Assembly: GCF_000633635.1 (NCBI RefSeq)
Contig: NZ_AYPQ01000002.1
Location: 113,643-177,642, forward strand
Reading direction: 5' to 3'
Origin: Enterococcus crotali
GTDB taxonomy: Bacteria; Bacillota; Bacilli; Lactobacillales; Enterococcaceae
DNA length: 64,000 bases
Shown one piece after another: positions 20,276 through 31,800 of the stretch; positions within the stretch are counted from its first letter, which is position 1; the number at the start of each line of letters is the position of its first letter. A program made the translations under genes and the position numbers. Under the pieces are notes generated by a model that worked only from the letters and a program-made list of their open reading frames with translations, made no database searches and was not told the DNA's origin.

Positions 20276-20824
20276 ATGATGAAGAAAATTATTTTTATTG
20301 GGGTCGGCATTTTAGTAGTAGGCGGTATTCTAGCAAATATGGGCTCTGATTCTAAAGACGAAGCAACATCTAAAAACGAAGCCACAACGAGTAAAGTAAC
20401 GAAACCCAAAGACGAAACAACAACCAGTAAAGTAGTCCAAAAACAAGAAACAGAAACGCCTGCTGAAACAGATAATGGTGATTTAGGTGAGTATCATGTA
20501 GTGATCAAGGAATTGACTTTTGCCAAAGATTACAATGGGGAAGATGTCGGTGTGATTGATTATGAGTTTACAAATAATAGTAATAAAAATGCAATGTTTT
20601 TAACTTCGATCACAACGAAAGCCTTTCAAAATGGTATCGCTTTAGAATCAGCAATTATGACAGAATCAGGGTATGTGGATTCGATGACTGAGATTCAACC
20701 AGGAGCGACATTGAATTTAAAAGTTCCTTACAAACTAGCAGATATGACCGCACCAATATCTGTTGAGGCAACCAAATTATTCAGTGATAAAGTGAAATTG
20801 ACAAAAGAGTTTATTTTGCAGTAA
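20276..20824 (+). CDS. Anchored extracellular DUF5067-like protein
   Basis: 182 residues. An N-terminal membrane segment (about residues 4-20) has no lipobox cysteine, so it is probably a signal anchor. It is followed by a Thr/Ser/Lys/Glu-rich linker (residues 25-65) and a beta-rich domain of the DUF5067 type, in which a motif like YEFTNNSNKNAMF introduces an immunoglobulin-like fold. AAGGAG precedes two tandem ATGs (20276 and 20279). The function of the domain is unknown; it is common in enterococcal and lactobacillal exported proteins. Confidence 0.65.
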   Translation: MMKKIIFIGVGILVVGGILANMGSDSKDEATSKNEATTSKVTKPKDETTTSKVVQKQETETPAETDNGDLGEYHVVIKELTFAKDYNGEDVGVIDYEFTNNSNKNAMFLTSITTKAFQNGIALESAIMTESGYVDSMTEIQPGATLNLKVPYKLADMTAPISVEATKLFSDKVKLTKEFILQ

Positions 20825-21054
20825 ATTGGGATTAAAAAAGGGTTGGAACAGGTGGTTCAGCTAGCTTTTCTTTAATAGAAAATGACTAGTTTTTAGCTTC
20901 ATAGGGAGCAAAGGGATTGAGAGATATTCCTTATATATGGCCGTGTATTAGGTTTATTGGAACAGGTAGCTGTTAAGATATAGTTATTTGGTCCGAAATC
21001 AATTAGTCTTTGCTGCCTGACTGATTTTCCAAATACGAAAACAGCCAAAACCAC

Positions 21055-21096
21055 AAAAAAGTGGACGTCTGGAGTAAATCCAAATGTCCACTTTTT
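21055..21096 (-). terminator. Bidirectional terminator of the AI-2E-family gene
   Basis: aaaaaagtggac (21057-21068) and gtccactttttt pair across a loop of about 20 nt, with A- and T-runs on each side. It lies just past the minus-strand stop at 21106. The stretch 20825-21054 holds no convincing gene. Confidence 0.8.
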
Positions 21097-21105
21097 TATT
21101 TTCAA

Positions 21106-22146
21106 TTATTGAGGCGGATCAGAAATTTTTTCAGTAACTGAGTGGATCGGTTTGACCTTTAAAATATCTAGAAAGAAAGTAAAAATAGGAATACCAACGA
21201 TCAAGCCCCAAACCCCAAATAGTCGTTCGCTGATTAGTAAAATAACAAATGTATAAAAAATAGGTAAATCTGTTTTACTGGACATAAATTTAGGATTTAA
21301 TACATAGGATTCAAATAAATGCACGACGATGATCACGACTAAGATATAGATTACATCGTTGAGACCACCTTCTGAATAAGCAATAAAGCTTAATGGAATA
21401 CAAGAAATGATCACGCCGGCGACAGGAATCAAGCTTAGAATAAAAATCATGATCGCTAAACTTGGTAATTGATGAAAGCCGATCAAGGCTAAACAAATGG
21501 TTGTGATCCCTGTATTAACGACCGCAATAAAAAACTGAGCTTCCATTACGACACCAAACGTATTGACAAACTTATCTGCAAAAAAGTAAATATCTTGGAA
21601 AAACCAGTCGAAGTCGCTTTTTAGAAACAACTTAGAAAATTCCGACATTTGTTTCTTCTCGATCATAAAAAAGAAACTTAAGATAAAGGAAAGGACAAAC
21701 GAAAGACCGATCGAACCAACATCTTGGACATAACGCAAAAGAATACTTGCCCCATTTTGAATTTGAGTCATGAGATTTGATTTTTCTAGATAGTTATCGA
21801 TGATCACCAAAAGCTGATTATGATCGTCCGTTGGTGTTTGATAAAAATGAATAACGGAATTATACATTTGGACCGATTGATGAATCAAAACCGGAACATA
21901 TTTTGTGATAGCCAGATAGACTAAAAAAACGATCAAAGAATAAGTGGCTAAAACAAGGATGAGTGTGGGAATCTTTAAATATTGTTGCACAAATTTCACA
22001 AAATGAAGAGCCAAAAACGTAAAAATAAACGTTAATAGAATCATTGTGATCATACTTCTCGCTAAAAATAGAATAAAAATAACAACAGCTAAAACAAAAA
22101 AACGCCGTAACCGTTCATTTTGAATAAACTTTTCATACATGGACAC
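21106..22146 (-). CDS. AI-2E family transporter-like membrane protein
   Basis: 346 residues with the usual 7-8 membrane segments of the AI-2E (YdbI/YtvI/PerM) family: two or three N-terminal segments, a long cytoplasmic or amphipathic middle, and a C-terminal block with the family pattern GVIISCIPLSFIAY and ERLFGVWGLIVGIPIF. The family name comes from E. coli TqsA; most members export unknown small molecules or ions. GTG is the chosen start because AAGGAG lies 8 nt upstream, whereas the ATG two codons later would be 14 nt away. Confidence 0.88.
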   Translation of the reverse strand: MSMYEKFIQNERLRRFFVLAVVIFILFLARSMITMILLTFIFTFLALHFVKFVQQYLKIPTLILVLATYSLIVFLVYLAITKYVPVLIHQSVQMYNSVIHFYQTPTDDHNQLLVIIDNYLEKSNLMTQIQNGASILLRYVQDVGSIGLSFVLSFILSFFFMIEKKQMSEFSKLFLKSDFDWFFQDIYFFADKFVNTFGVVMEAQFFIAVVNTGITTICLALIGFHQLPSLAIMIFILSLIPVAGVIISCIPLSFIAYSEGGLNDVIYILVVIIVVHLFESYVLNPKFMSSKTDLPIFYTFVILLISERLFGVWGLIVGIPIFTFFLDILKVKPIHSVTEKISDPPQ

Positions 22147-22401
22147 AGGCTTCGCTCCTTTATTACGTTACTTATTATCTTGTAAGATAACTATAATGCT
22201 TTTTTGCAATTTAAGATAGCAGTTTTATCTATAAATTAAAAAAAATAACTTGATGTTGACTAGTGATGGTTGTGAAAAAATATGTATTTATTCTTCATTG
22301 TTATTTTAAAATTTCATATTCAAAATATAATTGCATTAAACGTAGTATTTTTATAATTATCCAGTATAAAAATATTTTTTTATTTTGTTATTCTATTGAA
22401 A

Positions 22402-22444
22402 TGAGCTCCCCTTTTTGTTAAGTTTAAAATACAAAAAGGGGGTT
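22402..22444 (+). promoter_or_regulatory. Hairpin masking the ribosome site of the lipoprotein/wapA operon
   Basis: cccctttttgt (22408-22418) is complementary to acaaaaagggg (22431-22441). The right arm contains the AGGGGG ribosome site of the GTG start at 22450. The stem can therefore hide the ribosome site, or act as a weak terminator because only TTTT follows. The 22147-22400 stretch upstream is AT-rich and holds the promoter region but no gene. Confidence 0.5.
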
Positions 22445-22449
22445 TTAAA

Positions 22450-22869
22450 GTGAATGGTTTTAAAAAGTTAACATTATGTATTTTGTTTATTTCAATTTTG
22501 CTTTTTACAGGATGTAGTGGTAAAGCAAATGAAGGAGACCTAGATAAAAAAATCTATGATCTAGAAACAAATTTCAAAGAAACCTATCAATTATGGGTAG
22601 ATATGAAAAGTATGGGAGAAATCAAAAATAAAGAGTATCCCAAAGACCTAAGAAAGGTAGCGACTGATTTTAAAATTATTGGGGATAAAGCAAAATTAGG
22701 TAGCTATCAAAAACTTCTTAGTAAAGAAGACAAAATGATTTATGAGACGTATCGACAATTATCACCAGATATCAAGGAACTTGCTAGAACAATTGAAAAG
22801 TCAAATTTCGAACAAGCAAAAACACAATATGAAATGATTCTAGAAAAAGAAGATGAGGTAAAGGAGTAG
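22450..22869 (+). CDS. Small predicted lipoprotein upstream of wapA
   Basis: 139 residues. The N-terminus MNGFKKLTL is followed by a hydrophobic stretch and the lipobox LFTGC (cysteine at 21), so it should be lipid-anchored on the outer face of the membrane. The mature part is helical, charged and has no recognised domain. The GTG start is set by AGGGGG 7 nt upstream. It ends 4 nt before the giant toxin gene and is surely co-transcribed. Its role may lie in display, export or self-protection of the WapA protein, but this is inference from position. Confidence 0.7.
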   Translation: MNGFKKLTLCILFISILLFTGCSGKANEGDLDKKIYDLETNFKETYQLWVDMKSMGEIKNKEYPKDLRKVATDFKIIGDKAKLGSYQKLLSKEDKMIYETYRQLSPDIKELARTIEKSNFEQAKTQYEMILEKEDEVKE

Positions 22870-22873
22870 GGAG

Positions 22874-25800
22874 ATGATGAAAAAAGAGTGGAAAAGAAAA
22901 GGGATTACTTTGTTTGTTGCTGGAATACAAGTTTTAGGTTTATTACCGTGGGGAGCACTTCAAAGTTTTGCACAAGAAAAGGAAACAGCAGAAACTCTTG
23001 GTTCAAGTGAAGTGATCACTACACAAGAAAAAGTGCAAAAGGAAGATCTTGATCAGCAGACACAGCAAAAGATCAAAGAAGCTGATGAAAGTATTGAGAA
23101 AGAAAAAGGAGCTACTGAAAAAACAGATGATAAAATAGAAACAAACTTAGATGTTGCGCCACAATTAAAATCAGCGTTTGAAGCAGACGAAAAAAGTATG
23201 TTGGCATCGGTCAAAGAGGATATGGCGAAAAAAGGTCTGACAGAGATTGTAGCCGATCGTTCTGAGATAACAAAAACGTTTGTTCATCCTGAAACAGGCA
23301 TGGGGGAAACTGTTGTTTTTACAGAACCCATTCATTTTGAAAAAGAGAAGAGCGATTGGCAGGAATTTAATGGTACTTTTGAAGAGGAAAAAGACGTTTA
23401 TATAGCAAAAGAGCAAGTTGAAGTTCAAGTACCGAATGAAGTAAATGAAAACGAAATACCTACAGTTAAGGTTGGTGATTCAAAAGTAGGAATCGGCTTA
23501 CCCGAAGATAAATACGAAGTACAAATGGTTAAAGACGACAAAGTCTTATTAGCAGCTGAAAATGATTTAGAACCTGTAGAAATTTCGTATCAGCCAACGG
23601 GAGTTAAAGTCAGTCAATATATTTCAGAGAAAACTGATCTGACAACAGTTAAATTTGCGTTAAAACTACCTGATAACCTACATGCAAGAGAGGAAAAGGA
23701 ACAGGGAATTATTGGTCTTTATGACGAAGAGAAACTTGTGAGTGCAGTTCCTACACCAACGATTGAAACAGTAACTGGTGATTTTATTTCAACTGCAGAA
23801 GCTGATTTTGACAGTAAAACGAATACCTTGACACTTAAAGCTTTTGATAAAGAAAAAAGTCAAAGCTTAAAAGCAGCACGTGTCAATGTCCAATTTATCC
23901 AAGCCAAAATCGAGCAAGGTATAGAAGCGACTAGTATTCGTCAGTATAATGACAAAATGAATTATTGGTTCCAAGATTATATGTATATTGGCTATGATGA
24001 TGGATATAATGGAACATTAGGTGCGGCACATTTTGTTACCTATGGGTTAATCAAGATCCCTGATGTAGAATTGAAAAAAATTGGTAAAGGTAGAGAAATC
24101 GAATCAGCAAACCTTTCATTATTTAGAACAGGAGCACCTGGTTTTTGGGGGGATCGTGCGAAAGATGGCAGTGGAAAAGTAGTCAATCGCCATTTTGAAG
24201 TTCATGGCTTAACGAAAGACATCGGAGCATTTTCTAAGGCTACATATCAAGGCTTTAGTGATGCAAAATTCCCTTATGGACCACCTGCTAATGAATCAGG
24301 CAAAGAAACTATGATTGGTGGAATCGATCCCAATAATCGTAGAGTTAATTTTGACATCACTAATTTGGCAAATGACTGGATTAATGGTGCCAATAATTAT
24401 GGGATGATTGTTAAAACGAATAAAGTAACATCTCATGAATTACCTTACTCCACCGCTGAAGTTTTTGCTGCACCTAAAGGAGGCGTAACGACGACCTCTC
24501 CTTATTTAGTGATCAAGCATCGGGAACGTCCTCCAATCGATAAAAATATGCCACTTAAAGATACGACTTTGAAACTACGTCCCTTTGTCAGTTCTGATAA
24601 TGATGGCTTAGTTCAGTTTCAAGCATTAGGTATGGATGGGATCGGCCGACCAGATGCCAAGATAAACTATCGTGTGATTGATACAAGTGATAAAAATAAA
24701 GTAACGTTCTCAGGAACAGATCCATCGATTGGGCGAGATTATATCTTTCCTAATTATCCGAAACTATTTGAACATGCTAACCAATATTTAGAGCTAGCGA
24801 GCAATTGGCAAACCAATACATTGCTGACCAGCTCTTTGAAAGAAAATCATCTTTACAAAGTTGAAGCAACGATCACACATGGAACTGAAGAATCAAAGCA
24901 AACCTATGATCAGTTCCAACTATACAAAGTAACTAGCCAAGATACATTGCCACGTCTCTTGAAATTCTACGGATTAGAAAAACAACGAGCAACATTCATG
25001 CGGGATAATAATATGAAAGATGAATTATTGACCCAAGGAAATACTGTTTTTATTCGAAATCCAAAGAAAAATCAAGGGAAAGCTTATCAGTCACAACCAC
25101 TTTCTAAGGTCGATAAAATCCGCTTAGATGCATTATCTGTTGGCCGAGGGAAGCATTGTAAATATGGCTTTGAACCAATCAATATTGGTAGTGGAAATTT
25201 AATTTACGAAATGACAGATAGTGTTTGGTACGATTTTGAAGAAGAACAACTTTTTGCTAGAACCTATAATTCTAAAGGGGGCGGCATGGATAGCCCGATT
25301 GGCAGAAACTGGACACTAAATCAATACTTGACCCTAAACCAATTAGAAGACAAATCAATGATGCTTACAAAAGAAGACGGTGGTAAGATCTTTTTTGATC
25401 GTGGAAAAGATGGGAGTTATCAAGTATCGGATGATTCGCCTTACACATTGACGAAAAAAATCAAAGATGAAAAACGTAGCTTTGAATTAACGAATACAGA
25501 ACAAAAGCTGATCTATTTATTTGATGCAACAGGGCAAGTAAGAAAAATTACCAATGCTTATGGACAAACGAAAGAATACAGCTACGAAAAAGAAACTGGA
25601 TTTTTGAAATCAATCAAACAATTTAATGGTGGCAAAGTTCAATTTGACTGGGATGATAATGGGCACATAAAAAAAGCCACATTCCCAGACCAGTCTACAA
25701 ATAGCTATGAATACGATGCAAAAGGAAACTTAACGAAAGTGACCGATGCGTTAGGGAAGAAAATAGCATATACGTACAATGACAATCACTTTATGACCGC

Positions 25801-28800
25801 GTATTCTGATGACGAAGGAACACTACTTTATCAAAATAAATTTGATAAAGAAGGACGTGTTATCGAACAAACAGATGCTAAAAACAATACTGTTACAATC
25901 ACGTATGAAAAAAATAAAACAACGACGATCGATGGCAACGGAAATAAAGAAATCACTACCTACAATGCTCATTTCCAACCAACAAAGATTGAATACGCTG
26001 ATGGTAAAAGCGAAACCAAACGCTATAATGACCGTTACCAGCTAATTGAGGAAATTGATCGAGCAGGCAATAAAACAACTTATGAAAATGATGCAAATGG
26101 CAATGTCACCAAAACATTCTTTCCAGATGGAAGTACAGAAATTAGCTTGTACAATACTAGTAACCAATTGACAGAGCAAACGGATCGTTTAGGTCAGAAA
26201 ACCAATTATCACTATAATGAACAAGGAAAACTATTACAGACCACACGTCCAGATGGAAAAACGATCACCTATTCTTATGATGGACAAGGCAAAGTGACTA
26301 GTAAGACCGATGCTGATGGTGCCACAGAAAATTATACGTATCAGGCTGGTAATTTAACGGCGATTGGTGATGCTCATGGGGTGAAAAATGGGTACGAATA
26401 TGACGCAAAAGGCTTGATTACCAAAGAAACCGATGCGGCTGGAAATGCTAAAACATTCAAACGAAATAAGCGTGGTGAACTAATAGAAGAAACCGACTTC
26501 AATGGGAATAAAAAGACATATTCCTATAGCGCAGAAGGATACTTGCTTTCAGAAACTGACTTCAACGGAAATCAGACAAGTTTCACATATGACAAATTAG
26601 GTAGAAAAACGGCTGAAGTTAATCCTGCTGGTGGTAAAAAGACATTTGAGTATGATGCAAATGGAAATATAACCAAAGAAACCGATTATCTGGGGAATGG
26701 TAAAACATTCATTTATAATGAATTAAACCAAGTAATCGAAGAAAAAACAGCTACAGGTTCAATTACACGTTACACCTTGAATGCTCTAGGTGATCCTCTA
26801 ACTGAGACAGTAGATGATAAGAAAAAAACGACCTATGCTTATGATAAAAATCAAAATCTAATCAAAAAAGTCGATGCATTAAAACAAGAAACAACCTATG
26901 AATATGATCAAAAAAATCAACGGATCAAAGAAATATATCCAGATCAAACAACAATTCTTTATGAATACGATGAATTGGGCAATATAACGGCTAAAACAGA
27001 TCGTAATGGATTGAAAACCAGCTATTCTTACAATGAAAAAAGCCAATTGTTAAAGGAACTATCAGGTGATCGTGAAACCGATTATGCCTATGATTCAAGA
27101 GGCAACAAAACAACTGAAAACGATCCTGAAAATAACCAGCGTTCTTTTGGTTTCAATCCGCTAGGTTATCTTTCAGAGCAAACGGATGCTGCTGGCAATA
27201 AAACAGTCTATGAAACCGACAATCAAGGGAATGTGACGAAAATCACGGATCCAGATGGTAACGTGTTGACCTACACGTATGATGGTGAAGGAAACGTCCT
27301 TTCACAAACCGATGCGTTGGGAAATAAGAAACTATCCACATATAATTCGTTGAATCAGCTAGCCACAACAGTTGAATCAACGGGAGATATTACCCAATAT
27401 CATTATGATGCCAACAGTAATTTAGTTGAAAAAATCGATGCATTAGGTAATAAGACAACCTATAGTTATACGAAAGATAATCAATTACAAGCATCAACTG
27501 ATCCATTGGGACAAATAACGCAGCTCTCTTATGATACTAGCGGAAATTTAGTTTCGTTTGAAGATGCAATTGGTAGAAAAACAACCTATTCCTACGATTT
27601 ATTAAATCAATTAACAAAAGAAGTAACGCCAGGAAACGTCACGATCAATTATAGCTATGATGTTCTTGGTCAGCGTGTGAAGCAATCCGATAGCAACGGC
27701 AAAAGTGAGAGCTATACCTATGATAAAAATGGTCAGATGCTTACAGCAACAGATGAACAAAAACGAAAAATTTCCTATGAGTATAATCTTTTTGGTGAAA
27801 AAGTTGCCGAAATAGATGCTGCAGGTAATAAAACAAGTTATGCATATAATAAATTAGGACAGCAAACTGTCATCACTCACCCACAAGAAACGAGTCAAAC
27901 ATTAACCTACGATAGTTTAGGACATGTTTTGGAAGAAGTGATGCCAAATGGTGGAAAGTACGCCTACAGCTATGATAAACGCGGTAATTTGATCAAAGAA
28001 ACTAATCCATTAGGCGAAACACAGAGCTATGCCTATGACAAAAACAGTCAATTGATTCAATCCACAACCGCTAAAAATGAGATTACGACCTATAGCTATG
28101 ACAAAAATAATCGCTTGATCGAAACCAAAGATCCTTTAGGCAATAGTCAGAAAATCAAGTACGATGCCAATGGAAATGTTATAACAGAAATCGATGCTGA
28201 AGGAAATCAAACATCCTATGCCTATGATGGCAATAGTCAACTGATTCAAACAATCAACGCTAAAAAATTCGAGCAAACAGTTAGCTATGATCCAGTTGGA
28301 CGGAAAGTTTCCGAAACGGATTTCAATGGCAACAAAACAAGTTATGAGTATAATATCAATGACCAACTATTGAAAAAAACAGAACCGAATAAACGCATCA
28401 CAACCTTTGAATATGATGCACATGGAAATCTTTCAAAAATCACAGATCCTAAAAAAGCTGTAACAGAAATGACCTATACTTCTGATGGTCAACTTGCTTC
28501 TGAAACGAATGCAAAAGGCTATAAACGATTGTATGAATATGACACGTACCGTAATTTACTCGCTGTAAAAGACAATGTTAGAAAAGAACCGCTTGAAACA
28601 TATAGTTATAATAACTATCAACAGCGCATAGCGGAAACCAATACAGCAGGCAAAAAAACAACTTATGACTATAATAAATTGGGACAACTCACGAAATTGA
28701 CTTATCCCAATAAAACGAATGTTGCCTATAGTTATGACTTACTAGATCGAGTAGTTGAAATGACAGATATTCGTGGCAATAAAACGAAAACAGAATACGA

Positions 28801-31800
28801 TGCGAATGGTCAAGTAACTCGCTTTATCGCACCTGGCGAACAAGTTTCCACCTACGAATATGATAGCAATGGGAATGTGACCAAAGAACAAGATCCAATG
28901 GCATTTACTTCTAGTTACACGTACAACAAACTAAATCAAGTAGCAGAAGAAACCGACGAACTTGGGCATAAAACAAGTTATGCTTATGACCAATTGCAAC
29001 AAGTAGCAAAAATTACGGATCCTAGAAATCATCAAATGACAATGGATTATGATGGTAATGGGAATCTAGTGAAGGAAACAGATGCAAAAGGCAAAGAAAA
29101 ACACTTTGGTTATGATGCAAACGATCAACTGACTAGCGTCAAAAATCGATTAGGAAAAATAACTAATTATACCTACGATCTCCAAAGCAATTTGACCAGT
29201 GTCAAAGATGCACTTGGTAATCTGACCACATTCAACTATTCGCCAACAGGTGAACTGGATAGCGTTCTTTCAGCGAATGGTAAAAAAGAAAGCTATGACT
29301 ATACCTTAGATGGTCAACTAGCACAAACAACTACACCAAAAGAAGAGACGATTCAATATAAATATGATGAAATGAATCAGCTTGTCGAAAAAGTCACTAA
29401 AAATGCCAATTTCACGTATACCTTTACCGATGAAGAAAAAATGGCGAGTGCAGCTTATGAAACAACGGAGCCAATTACAGCAATCGACAATGAAGCCTTG
29501 AAAGAAGCTGTCCCAACTAAAGGCGAGGTTGCGTTTGAATACAATCAATACGGGGATTTGACGAAAGCAACGGATGAGTTGGGTGAAAGTTTATCTTACG
29601 ACTATGATTCTCTAGGACGCAAAACAAGCGTGACGTACCCAAGTGAACGGAAAATCACGTATGAATATGACAAGAAGAATCAACTAACCGTTGTAGCAGA
29701 TGGTGATCAAAAAACGGTGTATGAACATGACGGAGCAGGTCAAATCAAAAAAATCAGCTACCCGAATGGTACGATCACACAATATGACTATTTAGCTACA
29801 GGAGAAATCAGCACAGCTGAAACCTTAGAAGCGAATGGAAAATCATTAGCAAAAATGACCTATGCGTACGATGAAAATGACAATCTCCAAAAAGAAACAA
29901 TTCAATACCCTAAATTAACACTTGAAAAAACGTATGAATACGATGCTGAAGATCAATTGACAAAAGTTACCGAAGTCGAAGGCAAGAAAAAGACCGAAAT
30001 AGAGTACTATTATGACGATGCGGGCAATCGAATAACCTATTCAGAAAAGGTCAATGACAAAGAGAAAACCTTCTATGAATACAAAGTCAATAACATGAAT
30101 CAAGTCACTGAAATCACGAGTGAAAAAGGCGCCAAATTTGAGTATGATGCCAATGGTAATGTCGCCAAAAAAATCGCCATGACCGGTGAAGTGACGACCT
30201 ATCTTTATGATGTAGAAGATCGCTTGATCCAAGAAACGAGCAGTAACGGTATTTATACCCTTTACGGCTACGATGCACTAGGCAATCGTGTGATCAAAGG
30301 TACGGCAACTGAACATGGACGCCGGATCAAAACCGATCTAAAAGCTTGGATGAAACAAACTGATCGCACCGCTCAATTAGCCTTAAAAAATCAAGATGTT
30401 ACGTTATATGAAATCTTGACTGCTGTTGCGAAACAGCCACTTATGGCTGACCGCCTACGCTGTTTACCAAAGGATCGACCGTGGCGCAAAGACCATAATA
30501 AACCAAGAAAAACCGTTGAGACGGAGAAACTAAAAAAAGAACTGGATAAAAAACATTCAATCAAAATCATTACGTCATTGAACGAATACAACCAAGAACA
30601 CACCAGTCCTGCAAAACTCACGCAAGAAACCTATGATAAAAAAGTCAAAACCACCCAAAGACAGGAATTTACCTTTGGAGAAGAAACAGATATCTTAGGA
30701 GACGAAGAAGATCAATACCATCGTGATGGCTATAGCAGTATTGGTACGATGACGAATCGACAAAGCGGTGAATTAATCACCAATACCTTGTATAATGAAT
30801 ATGGGGAAGCCGCCTTGCGTTTAGAAAACGAATATGGCTATCGTAGTGAATACCATGATCAGTCTAATCGAATCCATTTACGTGCCAGAGAATACAGCAC
30901 AACGACTGGACGCTTCCTACAAGAAGATACATGGTACGGAAAAGTAGAACAACCCCAGAGTCAGAATCGCTATATCTACGTAGAAAACAATCCGCAGAAA
31001 TACCGAGATCGCAGCGGAAATGCTGGTTGGTGGTCTAAAGCATGGAATAATGTGAAGAAAACCGCTAAAAACGTATGGAACGGTGTCAAAAAAGTAGCAA
31101 AAAATGTCTGGAATGGCGTGAAAAAAGTCGCAAGTACTGTATGGAATGGCGCAAAAGCTGTTTGGAATGCCGTTGTCCCATCTTCACCGCGTGCCTCAAG
31201 TTCATGGGGAGGAATTCCATCAGGGATTAATTATGTGGGAAATTATGGTGGGAGATCATACTACCCACAGCAAAACTATGTCGGTGCCAATTATATCAGA
31301 GGAAGAAATGGACAACCTGTGGGCTATCAGACATATAGTCAGACATTGTATTATCAAAGTGCGGCTTATCGCCACCAAGTTCAAGTTCAAAGAGCGCAAG
31401 CAACACGTATGATGGCAACCGTCCGAATCAAGAAAGTTTGCGATACTGCGGATAAGAAATGGACGGGAAGAAATTCAGGTCTTGTAGTAGGAACGGCGTT
31501 TGTGATTCCCATTCCAAGAGTTCCAGTAGTTCCGCCTGTGACAACGATACCTAAGCCAGATTTAGATACAGGAAACTTCTCATTTCCGTCTCTACCAAAA
31601 GTCCCAAGTGCGCAAGATCTTGCTAATGGGATCGTTGGATGGGCTCTTGGTAAATATATTGAAAACATCAAAATGGAAGCTAGACTAGATAAAACGGCTG
31701 ATGAGATTATTAAAACTGAAAAAGATGCAAAAGTAAGGGGGGAATTTCCTGGGGAGTATCTTGATAAATCACTGAGAGAAATAGAAAAGGCTGCGAAATC

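Noticed and set aside
20899-21105. Minus-strand 68-codon ORF
   Set aside because: It overlaps the bidirectional terminator stem, lacks a good ribosome site and has no protein-like features.
25150-30300. Short-period repeats in wapA as a CRISPR array or satellite
   Set aside because: The repeats are degenerate and codon-based (YD motifs) within one long open frame; there are no constant repeats with unique spacers.
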